64,000 nt of DNA from Planctomycetota bacterium (GCA_016716265.1 JADJWQ010000001.1:1612001-1676000); one strand, 5' to 3'. Counted from the stretch's first letter, positions 17,343-26,479 are shown. Notes: generated by a model from the letters alone, not told the origin. A program made the numbers and translations.

Positions 17343-19083
17343 CGGGCCATAGCTGCGCTGCCACGCAGCCCGTGGCGAGCACGCCGACGAGACCGATCAC
17401 GTTGTACCAGAGGTACTCGATGTGCAGCGTTCGATCGACGAGGATCACGCTCGTCATGCCGCCGAGGATGCCGACGGCCCCGACGGCGCCGCGGGCGCGC
17501 GGGAAGAACAGCCCGAGCACGAACACGCCGAGGAGCGTGCCGTAGAAGTACGATCCGACCCGGTTGACCTGCTCGATGATCGAGCTGCCGGAGATGAGCA
17601 CGATCGCGGCGATCGTCGAGACGACGCCCCATAGAAGCGTGCACAGCCGACCGGCCCACAGGGCCTCACGGTTCGACGCGCGCGGGCGGAGCCAGCGCTG
17701 GTAGAAGTCGACGACGGTCGCCGCCGACAGCGAGTTCAAGACCGAGTCGACACTCGACATGGCCGCCGCGAAGATCGCGGCGAGGATCAGACCGAGCAGC
17801 AACGACGGCACGCGACCGCTCAGAAGCCATTGCGGGAAGACGTAGTTGGTGTCGCCCTTCTTGCCCGCTGCGCTCGCGTCGCGGGCCCGCTCGGCGCTGA
17901 ACTCCTTCGCCGCCGTGGTCCGGATCTCGGCGACCGACCGCACTGCGTCCTGGTAGCGGGCGAGCAGCGCGCCGTCGTCACGCAGGTCGCCGTCGTGCCG
18001 ACCGACTTCCAGCAGGGCGTCGCGCCGCTCCGCGAGCGCCTCCGTGTAGCGGGCGGACAGCTCCTCGTAGCGCGCGGCATTCTGGGGCTCCTGCGCCCGC
18101 TGCTGGTCGCCCGGCACATAGAGCAGCGGCTCGCCGCCGAGTCCGTGCGACAGCCACAGCAGCACGCCGATGGCGAGCACGCCGAGCTGCATCGGCACCT
18201 TCGCGAAGGCCGACAGCAACAGCGCGCGGCGGCTCTCGTTCGCGGTCGGATTGGTCAGGATCCGCTGCACCTGGCTCTGGTCGCAACCGAAGTACGACAG
18301 CATCAGGAACAGCCCGCCGATCGTCCCCGACCAGAAGTTGTACTTGTCCTCCCAGAACGTCTTTGCGCCGTCCGTTCCCAGCAGGCGCGGTACGTAGTCG
18401 ACGTGCTCCGGCGCGAGCTGGAGTGCATCGAGCTTGCCGGCGGCGCCGGCGGCCCGGACGGCCCCGAGGATGCCGAGCTCGCCGAACACCTCCAAGGCCA
18501 GGATCGCGAAGCAGGCGAACAGCCCCAGGAGGATCACGGACATCTGCTTGACGTCCGTCCAGACGACCGCGCTGATCCCGCCGAGCACCGTGTAGGCGGT
18601 CGTCAACGCACCCACGACGACGATCGTCCACACCAGCGGCAGGTCGAGCATCGCCGACAGCACGACGGCCGGCGCATTGATGACGACGCCGAGCGCGAGA
18701 CAGCGCGAGAACAGGAACAGCAGGCTGCCGAGCGCGCGGGTCGACGGGTCGAAGCGGCGCTCCAGGTACTGGTAGGCGGTCAGCACGGGCTGCTGGCGGT
18801 ACAGCGGCACCATGAAGACGCACAGCAGGATCATCGCGAAGGGCAGCCCGAAGTAGATCTGCAGGAAGCCGAGGCCCCCCTCGTGCCCCTCGCCGGTCGT
18901 GCCGATCACGGTGATCGCCGAGGCCTGCGTCGCCATGACCGACAGTCCGGCCGCCCACCACGGGATCCGTCGTCCGCCGGCGAAGTAGTCGTCGAGGTCC
19001 TTCGACCCGGACGTGCGCTTCACGCCGTCCCAGACGACCCACGCGAGGAACGCGAGGAACACGATCCACGCGATCGCCGTCAC
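17320..19083 (-). CDS. Sodium:solute symporter (SSS family)
   Basis: 587 residues from GTG 19083. Typical SSS features: SKDLDDYFAGGRRIPWWAAG near residues 27-46, the conserved LSVMATQASAITVIGTTG helix, TAYQYLERRF, and the long-helix core with GGISAVVWTDVKQM near 175. A hydrophilic insertion of about 100 residues (roughly 325-425) rich in Arg, Glu and Ala lies before the last four helices. The family couples Na+ entry to uptake of sugars, amino acids, vitamins or sialic acid; the solute here is unknown. Its GTG start overlaps the stop of a 45-50-residue membrane protein (GTGA), so translation of the two is coupled. Confidence 0.88.
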   Translation of the reverse strand: MTAIAWIVFLAFLAWVVWDGVKRTSGSKDLDDYFAGGRRIPWWAAGLSVMATQASAITVIGTTGEGHEGGLGFLQIYFGLPFAMILLCVFMVPLYRQQPVLTAYQYLERRFDPSTRALGSLLFLFSRCLALGVVINAPAVVLSAMLDLPLVWTIVVVGALTTAYTVLGGISAVVWTDVKQMSVILLGLFACFAILALEVFGELGILGAVRAAGAAGKLDALQLAPEHVDYVPRLLGTDGAKTFWEDKYNFWSGTIGGLFLMLSYFGCDQSQVQRILTNPTANESRRALLLSAFAKVPMQLGVLAIGVLLWLSHGLGGEPLLYVPGDQQRAQEPQNAARYEELSARYTEALAERRDALLEVGRHDGDLRDDGALLARYQDAVRSVAEIRTTAAKEFSAERARDASAAGKKGDTNYVFPQWLLSGRVPSLLLGLILAAIFAAAMSSVDSVLNSLSAATVVDFYQRWLRPRASNREALWAGRLCTLLWGVVSTIAAIVLISGSSIIEQVNRVGSYFYGTLLGVFVLGLFFPRARGAVGAVGILGGMTSVILVDRTLHIEYLWYNVIGLVGVLATGCVAAQLWPDGGRSRA

Positions 19084-19232
19084 CGGGCGTCCCCCAGCGG
19101 GATGTTGAAGGACCGCGTGAACCAGTGCAGCGCGAGCATCACGACGACCGCGGCCGCCGCGACCAGCCAGTAGACGCGCGCGGGGAGATCGGGTTCGTCG
19201 GGTCGGTGGTCCTGCATGCCGTCACACGTCAT
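19080..19232 (-). CDS. Small single-pass membrane protein coupled to the symporter
   Basis: 50 residues from ATG 19232, or 45 from ATG 19217. A charged N-terminus (MQDHRPDEPDLPARVYW) leads into one helix (LVAAAAVVVMLALHWFT) and a short tail RSFNIPLGDAR. The stop codon overlaps the symporter GTG. The tail (W-F-T-x-x-F-N-I-P-x-G) looks conserved rather than random, and I infer a small accessory subunit of the transporter, comparable in concept to DUF4212-type partners of other symporters but different in sequence. Confidence 0.65.
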   Translation of the reverse strand: MTCDGMQDHRPDEPDLPARVYWLVAAAAVVVMLALHWFTRSFNIPLGDAR

Positions 19233-19300
19233 GGGGCCCGCATCATGGCTCGGAGCGCCGCGCGAGGCACGGGGCAAGCCCGGCGCCGCGCCGCTCCAGG

Positions 19301-20383
19301 TCAGTCGGTCCGCGTGCGACGTGCGAACCACACGGTGACCGCGATCAGCAGCGCGAACGCCGCAAGCTCGATCACGAACAGCCGATCGGCGGCGGACTCG
19401 GCGCGGCCCCGCACATCGCTCGCGAAGCGGTCGACCCAGACCTCCAGCGCGTCGCCCTCCGGCTCGAGCGGCGGTGCGTTCGCGAGGTCGGTGTGGATCG
19501 CTGCCGGCAGCGGCGCGCCGCCAGCGCGCTCGAGCTCCGCGCGGGGCAGTCCCGGCGCGAGCCCGCACTGCTGCGCGAGCCGCAGCGCGAGCGCGGGGGA
19601 CAACGCCCACTCGAGGGCCGGCGCGAGCTCGGTCGCATCGCGCGCGGAGACGGCCGCGACCGCCACCGCGAGCCCCTGCAGCACCGGCAGTGGCTCGAAG
19701 GGTGCACTCGCGAACGGCGGCGCCGGCAGGCGGTCGGCGAGCGAGGCGGGCAGCACACCGACCCACACCTCGGGCTCGGCGCGCAGCAGCTCCGCGGCGG
19801 CGGCCGGCGTATCGACCCAAGCGCGCGCCGAGCGGTCGACGTCGCGCAGCGCGGTGAACGCGAGACGCTCGCCACCCTGCACGAGCCCGACGCGCAGCAT
19901 CTCGACGAACACCGACGGTGCCACCTCCGGAGAGCACAATGCGGCACGCGCCCGCAGCCACACCTCGCCGAGCGCCGCGACCGAGCGCGGCGCCTCGGCC
20001 GGCGTCATGCGGCGGGTGTCCCAGGCACACAGCCAGCGCTCGGCGCAGGGCACCGCGTAGCGTCCGGACGGATCGGCGTAGAGAGGTGCCGCACCGGGCG
20101 GCGGCGTGACGCCTCGCGGGCGGAGCAGACCACGCCGGCCCGCGAGCGCGGCGAGCTGCAGGTCGACGAGCAGCAGGAGGTCGCAATCGGGCAGCCGCCC
20201 GGCGCGCACGTCGCGCCACAGCGCGGCGGGCGGCACGACGTCGATCCGCACGCCCGCGGGCAGCGCGGTGCGGAGCTCCGCCGCGACCGGTGCGGTGACC
20301 GTCGTGATCGCCGCGACCTGCGCGGCGACGGCGCCCGCGAGCCCGAGCGTCGCGAGCGCGGCCGCGGCACGCGCGCACGTCAT
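19301..20383 (-). CDS. Membrane-anchored ABC-binding-protein-like protein
   Basis: 360 residues from ATG 20383, which overlaps the MFS stop by 4 bp (ATGA). The signal peptide (ARAAAALATLGLAGAVAAQ) is followed by a fold resembling class II solute-binding proteins: an early ITTVTAPVAAELRTAL segment, DCDLLLLVDLQLAAL, PLYADPSGRYAVPCAERWL, and an alternating alpha/beta body. The last 25 residues are a membrane helix (LFVIELAAFALLIAVTVWFA) and RRTRTD. A C-terminal membrane anchor is unusual for a binding protein, and no ABC permease or ATPase is nearby. Ligand unknown; it may hand a substrate to, or sense for, the coupled MFS carrier. Confidence 0.65.
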   Translation of the reverse strand: MTCARAAAALATLGLAGAVAAQVAAITTVTAPVAAELRTALPAGVRIDVVPPAALWRDVRAGRLPDCDLLLLVDLQLAALAGRRGLLRPRGVTPPPGAAPLYADPSGRYAVPCAERWLCAWDTRRMTPAEAPRSVAALGEVWLRARAALCSPEVAPSVFVEMLRVGLVQGGERLAFTALRDVDRSARAWVDTPAAAAELLRAEPEVWVGVLPASLADRLPAPPFASAPFEPLPVLQGLAVAVAAVSARDATELAPALEWALSPALALRLAQQCGLAPGLPRAELERAGGAPLPAAIHTDLANAPPLEPEGDALEVWVDRFASDVRGRAESAADRLFVIELAAFALLIAVTVWFARRTRTD

Positions 20384-21573
20384 GCCCGCGCGCGCTCCGG
20401 CACGAACAACCTGACGAGCAGCCACGCCAGCGCGACGAGCAGCGCAGCGACGCGCACGAACAGCGGGAAGCCGTGCCGTTCGATCAGGGCTCCGGCGAGC
20501 GCGGGGATCGTGCCGGTGCCGAGATTGACCGCGGCAGCGCGCAGTCCCATCAGCGCGCCGCGCGAGCCCGCGGGCACGAGGTCGGAGACGAGCGCGAGCA
20601 CCGCACCGCTGCGCGAGGCCGACAGCACGCCCGTGGGCACGCCGACCCACACGACGAACGCGAGCGTCTCCGCTCGCGCGAGCAGCGCGAGCCCGATCGC
20701 GACGAAGGCCGTCGAGAACAGGACGTAGCGCAGCTTGCCGATCCGGTCGGCGACGCCGCCGAGCAACGCGCTGCCGGCGGCCGACACCACACCGAGCACG
20801 ATCCACATCACGCCCTGGTCGTCGCGCGCGAGCAGCCCGCGCGCATCGAGCCACTTGCCGAGGAACTGCACCGTGGCGAAGAACGCCCCGGTGTAGAGCG
20901 CGACCGACAGCAACGCCGGCAGCACGGCGGGCGCCCTGAGCACGGCCCATTGCGCGCGGGGCACCGCGCCGGCCTGCGCCGCTCCGCGCGGCAGCGCGCG
21001 CGCGAGCCCGACCAGCGTCACCAGCGCCGCGGCGAGCTGCACGACGAAGATGCCGCGCCACGCGGCGAGCCCCGCGAGCTGGCCGCGCTCGGCGAGCAGG
21101 ATCGCGACCGGCATGCCGACCGGCACCGCGAGCAGGATCGCCGCGGTCACGATCCCCATCGCCATGCCGCGGCGCTCGTACGGCACGAGGTCGGCGACCG
21201 CCGACGACGCCGAGGTCAGCACGACGCCGGCGACGAAACCGGACGCCAGCCGCGTCGCGAGCAACGACGCGAAGCCGTCGGCGAGCAGGTAGCCGCAGCT
21301 CGCGAGCACGAACACGGTGGTGCCGCCGAGCAGGGTCGGCCGCCGCCCGAGCCGATCCACCAGCGGGCCGAGCAGCAGTGCGCCGAGCGCCCCGGCGAGA
21401 CCGGCCGCGGCGACGAGCTGACCGAGCTGGCTGTCGTCGAAGCCGTAGGCGTCCTGCAGGTACGGGTTGAGCGCTGCGAACACGTTCGCGTTGAGCGACA
21501 TCGCGAAGCAGGACGCCGCCAGCGCGACGACGGCGAACGAGATGGCCTGCGGACCTCTTGCGGCGGATTCCAC
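20380..21573 (-). CDS. MFS transporter
   Basis: 397 residues from GTG 21573; this start keeps the whole first helix (AISFAVVALAASCFAMSLN). Twelve hydrophobic segments are visible. The loop 2-3 signature is present as GPLVDRLGRRPTLLGG, and the second half repeats it as GGVADRIGKLRYVL. The size fits drug/H+ antiporter or sugar-efflux type MFS carriers; the substrate cannot be named. The gene is read divergently from the flavoprotein gene at 21748 and ends in an ATGA overlap with the binding-protein-like gene, forming a two-gene operon. Confidence 0.85.
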   Translation of the reverse strand: MESAARGPQAISFAVVALAASCFAMSLNANVFAALNPYLQDAYGFDDSQLGQLVAAAGLAGALGALLLGPLVDRLGRRPTLLGGTTVFVLASCGYLLADGFASLLATRLASGFVAGVVLTSASSAVADLVPYERRGMAMGIVTAAILLAVPVGMPVAILLAERGQLAGLAAWRGIFVVQLAAALVTLVGLARALPRGAAQAGAVPRAQWAVLRAPAVLPALLSVALYTGAFFATVQFLGKWLDARGLLARDDQGVMWIVLGVVSAAGSALLGGVADRIGKLRYVLFSTAFVAIGLALLARAETLAFVVWVGVPTGVLSASRSGAVLALVSDLVPAGSRGALMGLRAAAVNLGTGTIPALAGALIERHGFPLFVRVAALLVALAWLLVRLFVPERARA

Positions 21574-21747
21574 GGTGCTGCGGCCCCGGTTGTAGAGAGT
21601 CGCGACGGCCGCGCGAACGGAATCCGCGGCTCGCTTCCCGCGACGGCTCCGCGCGTTCGTGAACGAACGGTCGAAGCCCGCGCACACCCGGGTAGACTTC
21701 CCGGTCCGTTCGCCACCCACACGCCCTCCGACGTCCGGAGCCCCCGC

Positions 21748-23085
21748 TTGAAGATCGCCATCCTCGGCGCCGGCATCTCCGGCGTGTCTCTGGCCCGCAT
21801 GCTGGCGGCCGACGGCCACGACGTCGTCGTGCTCGAGAAGTCCGAGCGGGCCGGCGGGCTGTGCAAGAGCCGCCAGGTCGACGGCTTCACGTTCGATGAC
21901 GCCGGCGGCCACATCATGTTCAGCAAGCGGCAGGACGTGCTGCAGTGGATGAAGGACCGCTGCGGCGGCGACCGGCACCTGGTGCGGACGGAGCGGCAGA
22001 CGAAGATCCGCTGGCACGACCGCTGGGTGCCCTACCCGTTCGAGAACGGCGTCGGGCACCTGACGAAGGAGGCGATCGTCGACTGCATGGAGGGCTACAT
22101 CGATGCCCACGTGCAACGCAGGCTCGGCGCGCCTTGCCCCGAGAACTTCGGCGACTGGATCGAGTGGCGGATGGGCGGCGGCTTCGCCCGCCACTTCATG
22201 GTTCCGTACAACGAGAAGATCTGGAAGTGCGACCTGCGCCGCATGTCGTCGGCGTGGGTCGCGGGGCGCGTTCCCGAAGCGCCGATCCGCGACGTGCTGA
22301 GCTCGGCGGTCGGGCTCGACACCCAGGGCTACGCCCACCAGTCGGTGTTCTGGTTCCCTGAGCACGGCGGCTTCGAGACGATGGTCGTCGGCACCGTGAG
22401 GGACGGCGGCTTCGAGCTGCGCTGCAACGCGCCGGTCGAGAACGTGCGCCGTGACGGCGATGCGTTCCGCGTGAACGGCGAGCGCTACGACCTGGTGGTC
22501 AACACCGTGCCGCTCCCGCTGGTCGAGCCGGCGTTCGAGGACATCCCTGACGAGATTCGCGGCGACATCCGCGAGCTCGTCCCGATCTCGCTCGTCAACG
22601 TGCTGATCGGCGTGAAGCTCGACGAACCGATGCCCCCGCTGTCGTGGATCTACCTGCCGTTCCCCGAGCAGGGCCCTGCGAATCGCGTGACCTACTACAG
22701 CAACTACTCGCCGCACAACGCGCCGGCGGGACACGGCTGCTACATGGCGGAGGTGACGCACCGCGGCGAGCTGCGCGCGGACCGCGCGTTCGCACGCGAC
22801 GTGTGCCGAGCGCTCGACGCGGCCGGCATCCTGGACGCCGACCGCGTCGTGACGATCGACCACGTCGACAGCCGCTTCGCCTACATCGACCAGGACCTCG
22901 GGTTCGACGCGCGCATCGGTCGCGTGCGAGGCTGGTTCGACACCTCGGGCTACATCACGTTCGGGCGCTTCGGCCGCTACGAGTACCACAACTCGGACCA
23001 GTGCATCGGGCGGGCGATGGAGGTCCGCGAGCACGTCCGGGACATCGCCGATACCGGTCGGCCGGCGCGCCCGCGCTTCGCGTGA
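21748..23085 (+). CDS. UDP-galactopyranose-mutase-like FAD flavoprotein
   Basis: 445 residues from TTG 21748, chosen because GGAG lies 7 nt upstream and the FAD-binding strand starts at once (KIAILGAGISGVSLARML, GxGxxG at residues ~7-12). ERAGGLCKS and DDAGGHIMFSKR follow, as in amine-oxidase/UGM flavoproteins. A large cap domain holds PYNEKIWKCDLRRMS near residues 150-165. The C-terminal FAD clamp reads FGRFGRYEYHNSDQCIGRAM. Members act in envelope sugar isomerisation (UDP-Gal pyranose/furanose) or in amine and protoporphyrinogen oxidation. I favour a nucleotide-sugar or glycan role because of the GRYEYHNSDQ end, but this is not certain. Confidence 0.78.
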   Translation: MKIAILGAGISGVSLARMLAADGHDVVVLEKSERAGGLCKSRQVDGFTFDDAGGHIMFSKRQDVLQWMKDRCGGDRHLVRTERQTKIRWHDRWVPYPFENGVGHLTKEAIVDCMEGYIDAHVQRRLGAPCPENFGDWIEWRMGGGFARHFMVPYNEKIWKCDLRRMSSAWVAGRVPEAPIRDVLSSAVGLDTQGYAHQSVFWFPEHGGFETMVVGTVRDGGFELRCNAPVENVRRDGDAFRVNGERYDLVVNTVPLPLVEPAFEDIPDEIRGDIRELVPISLVNVLIGVKLDEPMPPLSWIYLPFPEQGPANRVTYYSNYSPHNAPAGHGCYMAEVTHRGELRADRAFARDVCRALDAAGILDADRVVTIDHVDSRFAYIDQDLGFDARIGRVRGWFDTSGYITFGRFGRYEYHNSDQCIGRAMEVREHVRDIADTGRPARPRFA

Positions 23086-23475
23086 CGGGCGGGGATCCAG
23101 GTCGGGTCGCGGCGCGCCCCGGGGTGCCGCGCCCGGCGCCGCCAGGGCCGCACGCCGGCGGCCGCGCCGCCGTCCGAGAAATCTCCGAGCGCCATGGAAC
23201 CTGCGGCCGCGGGCCCGCCGTCCAAGTGGCATTCAGCAGGCGACCCGTTCTCCTGCTTGCTCTCTCGAACATGGTCTTTCCGAGCCACGGCTCGACCCGG
23301 GCGAATCGGCAGCCGCCGCAACGGCGGCGTCAAAGGCATTCGTCTCAGAGGGGTCTAGTTCTGGGTGCAACGCCCGATGCTCGGCCGGTCCGCGAGGGCC
23401 GGTCGGTCGCACGGGTCGGACCGTGGTGACGAAGGACGGCTCGGCCGCCGCAGAGTGCGAGCTGCGCGGCTCTCA

Positions 23476-23508
23476 GCGAGGCGCATCGACCATGCCGATG
23501 CGCCTCGC
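23476..23508. terminator. 13-bp hairpin between convergent genes
   Basis: GCGAGGCGCATCG, the loop ACCATGC, then CGATGCGCCTCGC form a perfect 13-bp stem with a 7-nt loop. It lies between the flavoprotein gene (ends 23085, plus) and the unknown exported gene (ends 23639, minus), so it could end transcripts from both sides. Confidence 0.55.
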
Positions 23509-23510
23509 CG

Positions 23511-23590
23511 TCTTGTACGGCACCCGTCTTGTGGGGCACCGGTCTCGTAGGGCACCGGTCTCGTAGGGCACCCGTCTCGTAGGGCACCCG
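23511..23590. repeat. Five tandem copies of a 16-bp repeat
   Basis: The unit TCTCGTAGGGCACCCG repeats without gaps at 23511, 23527, 23543, 23559 and 23575. The third to fifth copies are identical or differ at one base, and the first two carry TCTTGT and other changes. The period is not a multiple of 3, so it is not a coding repeat. Together with the adjacent hairpin it fills the convergent intergenic region 23086-23638, in which no gene was recognised. Confidence 0.85.
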
Positions 23591-23638
23591 GGGCAGATTC
23601 CGATCGGCGCCGCGCCCGGGAGCCGTGGGGCCGATCGG

Positions 23639-24856
23639 TCAGCTCGCGGCGACCGCACGCACGAAGGCCGTGCGAGCCACCCGACCGACCAGCTCGCGGA
23701 CCGCGAGGCGATGCTGGCGGGAGCGCGCGGCCAGCTCGAACGTGCTGCAGCCGGTGGCCATCGCGCGCTCGCGCACCGCGTCGAACATCCGCCCGATGCC
23801 GCGCCAGGCCTCGTGACGGCTTTCCCAGGGCTCGGCCTGCAACGCTTCGGCATGTTCGAGGAACAGCTCGGCGACGCGCCGGGGGTCGTCGTCGCACACG
23901 GCCAGCACCACGTCGACGCACTCACGGGTCGAATGACCGGCGCCGCCGTTCATCTCGTAGCGGTCCAGCGGCGCCGGGAGCGGATCATCGGGGGCGAGCA
24001 CGAGGGTCAGCGCCAGCATCTCGCGCACGCTGCGGTAGGAGCGGTAGCTGACGAAGGCGTCCTGGAAGCCCCGCAGCAGCTCGTCCTGACCGCGGCGGAA
24101 CCGGCTGCGGTCGGCATGGTCGGCCGGCACGCAGTGGTCGAGCCACTCGTCGAGCATCGCGTCGTAGTGGAACACGCCCTCCTCGCGACCGGCGGTGCGA
24201 TCGAGCGCGTCGAAGAACGACTCGGCGCCGTTGGTCCAGGCATCGAGGAACACGGCCTCGCGATCGAACCCGCGCTGGTCGTCGAGTCGAGCGAGCAGCG
24301 TGGCGAGGGCAGCATCGAGATCGGGTAGGCGACCGTCGAGCATCGCCTCGAGCTCGAGCTCGCGCAGCCGCGCCGCGCGCCTCGTTCGTGTCACCACGCG
24401 GCCGCGTTCGTCACGCAGCTCGAGGTCGTCGACCGTGCCAGCGCCGAACCGGTAGCCGCGCGCGGCGACGAACGGCAGCCGTGCGACCAGCGGCCGCGCC
24501 TCGCCGACGCCGGTCTCCGAGCCGCGACCGAGCCGTTGCTCGCGCGGTCCGCGCACGCGCGGTCGCTGCGCGCCGTCCCCGGCTGCCGCGAGCTCCGCGA
24601 GCGCGGTGACGTAACGGTCGTCGATCGACAGCACCGCATCGCGCACCAGCTCGACGACCCGCTCGCGGCGTCGCGTCGACATGCGGTCGTAGCGCGCGCT
24701 CGCCGCGTCGAGCTCCGCCGCGGTGCACTCCCCCTCTCCCGGGGCGCCGCGCCGCGAGGCGTCAGGCCCGCCCTGGGCGGGGCCGCGCCCGACGCTCAGC
24801 ACGAGCATCGCGAGGATGCCCGCGGCTCGCCGGTAGCCGATTCCATTGCCGTTCAC
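23639..24856 (-). CDS. Exported protein of unknown function
   Basis: 405 residues; GTG 24856 is supported by a strong Shine-Dalgarno (AAGGAGAG, 6 nt spacing). The N-terminus is a signal peptide (RRAAGILAMLVLSVGRGPAQG). The rest is largely helical and Arg/Glu/Asp-rich: ARYDRMSTRRRERVVELVRD near residue 55, then a run of amphipathic helices with FFDALDRTAGREEGVFHYD and FLEHAEALQAEPWESR. No catalytic motif or membrane helix is visible after the signal, and I recognise no family. The gene lies alone, convergent with the flavoprotein gene and divergent from thyA. Confidence 0.7.
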   Translation of the reverse strand: MNGNGIGYRRAAGILAMLVLSVGRGPAQGGPDASRRGAPGEGECTAAELDAASARYDRMSTRRRERVVELVRDAVLSIDDRYVTALAELAAAGDGAQRPRVRGPREQRLGRGSETGVGEARPLVARLPFVAARGYRFGAGTVDDLELRDERGRVVTRTRRAARLRELELEAMLDGRLPDLDAALATLLARLDDQRGFDREAVFLDAWTNGAESFFDALDRTAGREEGVFHYDAMLDEWLDHCVPADHADRSRFRRGQDELLRGFQDAFVSYRSYRSVREMLALTLVLAPDDPLPAPLDRYEMNGGAGHSTRECVDVVLAVCDDDPRRVAELFLEHAEALQAEPWESRHEAWRGIGRMFDAVRERAMATGCSTFELAARSRQHRLAVRELVGRVARTAFVRAVAAS

Positions 24857-25133
24857 GTCGTCTCTCCTTGCTCGTGGCCTGCGTCGTCACGTCCCGGGGA
24901 GGGGAGCCCGGCGGTCGAGCGCACGCCTTCGGCTGGAGTTGCTCCGAATTCGCTCGACGGGCGGCACGACGCGAGCGATCGACACGGGATCCGGGAAGTC
25001 GGCCCGAGGTGGCGGGGAATGGTTCCACACCGGTCGCATCGCGCGCGGAGCGGCGACTCGCGCGGAGACGGCGACGATCAGCGGGCCCGCTGCGGGTAGC
25101 ATCGCGCGGTCCGAAGCCCGCCCCGAACCTCCC

Positions 25134-25997
25134 GTGCGCACCTACCTCGACCTCCTGCAGCGGATCCTCGACGACGGCGATTGGTACGAGAACCGGACCG
25201 GCGTCCGGACCATCGGCGTGTTCGGTCACCAGATGACCTTCGACCTGCGGCAGGGCTTCCCGCTCGTCACGACCAAGAAGGTGCACTTCCCCGCGGTCGT
25301 CGCGGAGCTGCTGTTCTTCCTGGGCGGCTACACCGACGTGCGCTGGCTGCAGGATCGCAGGTGCCGCATATGGAACGAGTGGGCGACCGCGGAACATTGT
25401 GCGCGGCGCGGGCTGCAGGAGTTCGATCTCGGTCCGATCTACGGCTGGCAATGGCGCCACTTCGGCGCGCGCTACCGCGGCATGAAGGGCGAACGGGACG
25501 GCAGCATCGACTACGCGGGCGAGGGCGTCGACCAGGTCGAGTGGGCGCAGCGACAGCTCCGCGAGAACCCCGACAGCCGACAGATCCTGATCAGCGCGTG
25601 GAATCCGGTCGACAAGCCGAAGCAGGCGCTGCCGCCGTGCCACGTGTCGATCCACCTGCGTGCGCGCGCCGGTCGCCTGCACTCGTGCCTGTTCCAGCGC
25701 AGCGCCGATTGCTTCCTCGGCGTGCCGTTCAACATCGCGAGCTACGCGCTGCTGACGCTGATGTTCGCGCAGTGCTGCGGACTCGAGCCGGGCACGTTCG
25801 TGCACTTCCTGTCGGATGCGCACCTGTACGAGAACCACCTCGACCAGGTGCGCGAACAACTGCGGCGCGAGCCACGGCCGCTGCCGCGGGTCCGGCTGAA
25901 CCCGACGGTGACCGACGTCCGCGAGTTCCGCATGGAGGACGTCGAGCTGCTCGACTACGACCCGCATCCGAAGCTCAGCGGCGAGGTCGCAGTGTGA
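25134..25997 (+). CDS. thyA: Thymidylate synthase
   Basis: 287 residues from GTG 25134. It makes dTMP from dUMP with methylene-tetrahydrofolate in the cytoplasm. All landmarks are visible: NRTGVRTIGVFGHQMTFDL (residues ~20-38), FPLVTTKKVHFPAVVAELLF, YGWQWRHFG, catalytic Cys169 in ALPPCHV, the dUMP-phosphate block QRSADCFLGVPFNIASYALL, and HLYENHLDQV near 235. It is slightly longer than E. coli ThyA (264) because of a small insertion after RHFGARYRG. The stop overlaps the folA start (GTGA), forming the classic thyA-folA pair that recycles dihydrofolate. Confidence 0.97.
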   Translation: MRTYLDLLQRILDDGDWYENRTGVRTIGVFGHQMTFDLRQGFPLVTTKKVHFPAVVAELLFFLGGYTDVRWLQDRRCRIWNEWATAEHCARRGLQEFDLGPIYGWQWRHFGARYRGMKGERDGSIDYAGEGVDQVEWAQRQLRENPDSRQILISAWNPVDKPKQALPPCHVSIHLRARAGRLHSCLFQRSADCFLGVPFNIASYALLTLMFAQCCGLEPGTFVHFLSDAHLYENHLDQVREQLRREPRPLPRVRLNPTVTDVREFRMEDVELLDYDPHPKLSGEVAV

Positions 25998-26479
25998 CGG
26001 CGCGCGGCTTCGTCGGAATCGTCGCGATGAACGCCGCGGGCTGCATCGGCCGGCGCGGCACGCTGCCCTGGCACCACCCGGAGGACCTCGCGTTCTTCAA
26101 GCGCACGACGCTCGGCGGGACGATCGTGATGGGACGCCGTACGTGGGACGGCCTGCCGCGCAAGCCGCTGCCGGGCCGCACGAACGTCGTGCTGACGCGG
26201 CGCGCCGCGGGCGTGGGCGACGGTGCGGTGGCGAGCGACCTCGCGGGGCTCGATCGCGCGCTGGCGGAGACTCCCGGTCCCGTGTTCGTGATCGGCGGTG
26301 CGGAGATCTACGCGGCCCTGCTCGATCGCATCTCGACGTTCCTGGTGACGCGCGTCGACGACGTCATCGCGGACTGCGACACGTACTTCCCCACGGCACT
26401 CGGCGACGCCTTCGACCTCGTCGAGACGACGCCGCTGTCGCCTGCGTGTCGCGTCGAGCGCTGGGAGCGGCGCGGATGA
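25994..26479 (+). CDS. folA: Dihydrofolate reductase
   Basis: 161 residues from GTG 25994, overlapping the thyA stop. It reduces dihydrofolate to tetrahydrofolate with NADPH. Visible landmarks: VGIVAMNAAGCIGRRGTLPW (active-site loop), HHPEDLAFFKRTT, where the acidic residue of the pocket is Asp/Glu in PEDL, IVMGRRTWDGLPRKPLPGR (NADPH-binding), NVVLTRR, and FVIGGAEIYAALLD (GG-x-x-IY). Length is normal. The downstream esterase start overlaps its stop (ATGA), so the three genes appear to be one operon. Confidence 0.96.
   Translation: MTARGFVGIVAMNAAGCIGRRGTLPWHHPEDLAFFKRTTLGGTIVMGRRTWDGLPRKPLPGRTNVVLTRRAAGVGDGAVASDLAGLDRALAETPGPVFVIGGAEIYAALLDRISTFLVTRVDDVIADCDTYFPTALGDAFDLVETTPLSPACRVERWERRG

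Noticed and set aside
19301..21685. A 794-residue fusion ending in the binding-protein-like sequence
   Set aside because: The upstream part is an antisense-type shadow frame of the MFS gene; the true start is ATG 20383 with an overlap.
20473..21747. 870-residue version of the flavoprotein with an upstream extension
   Set aside because: The extension is antisense to the MFS gene and Arg/Glu/Gly-rich; the TTG at 21748 with GGAG fits the FAD-binding start.
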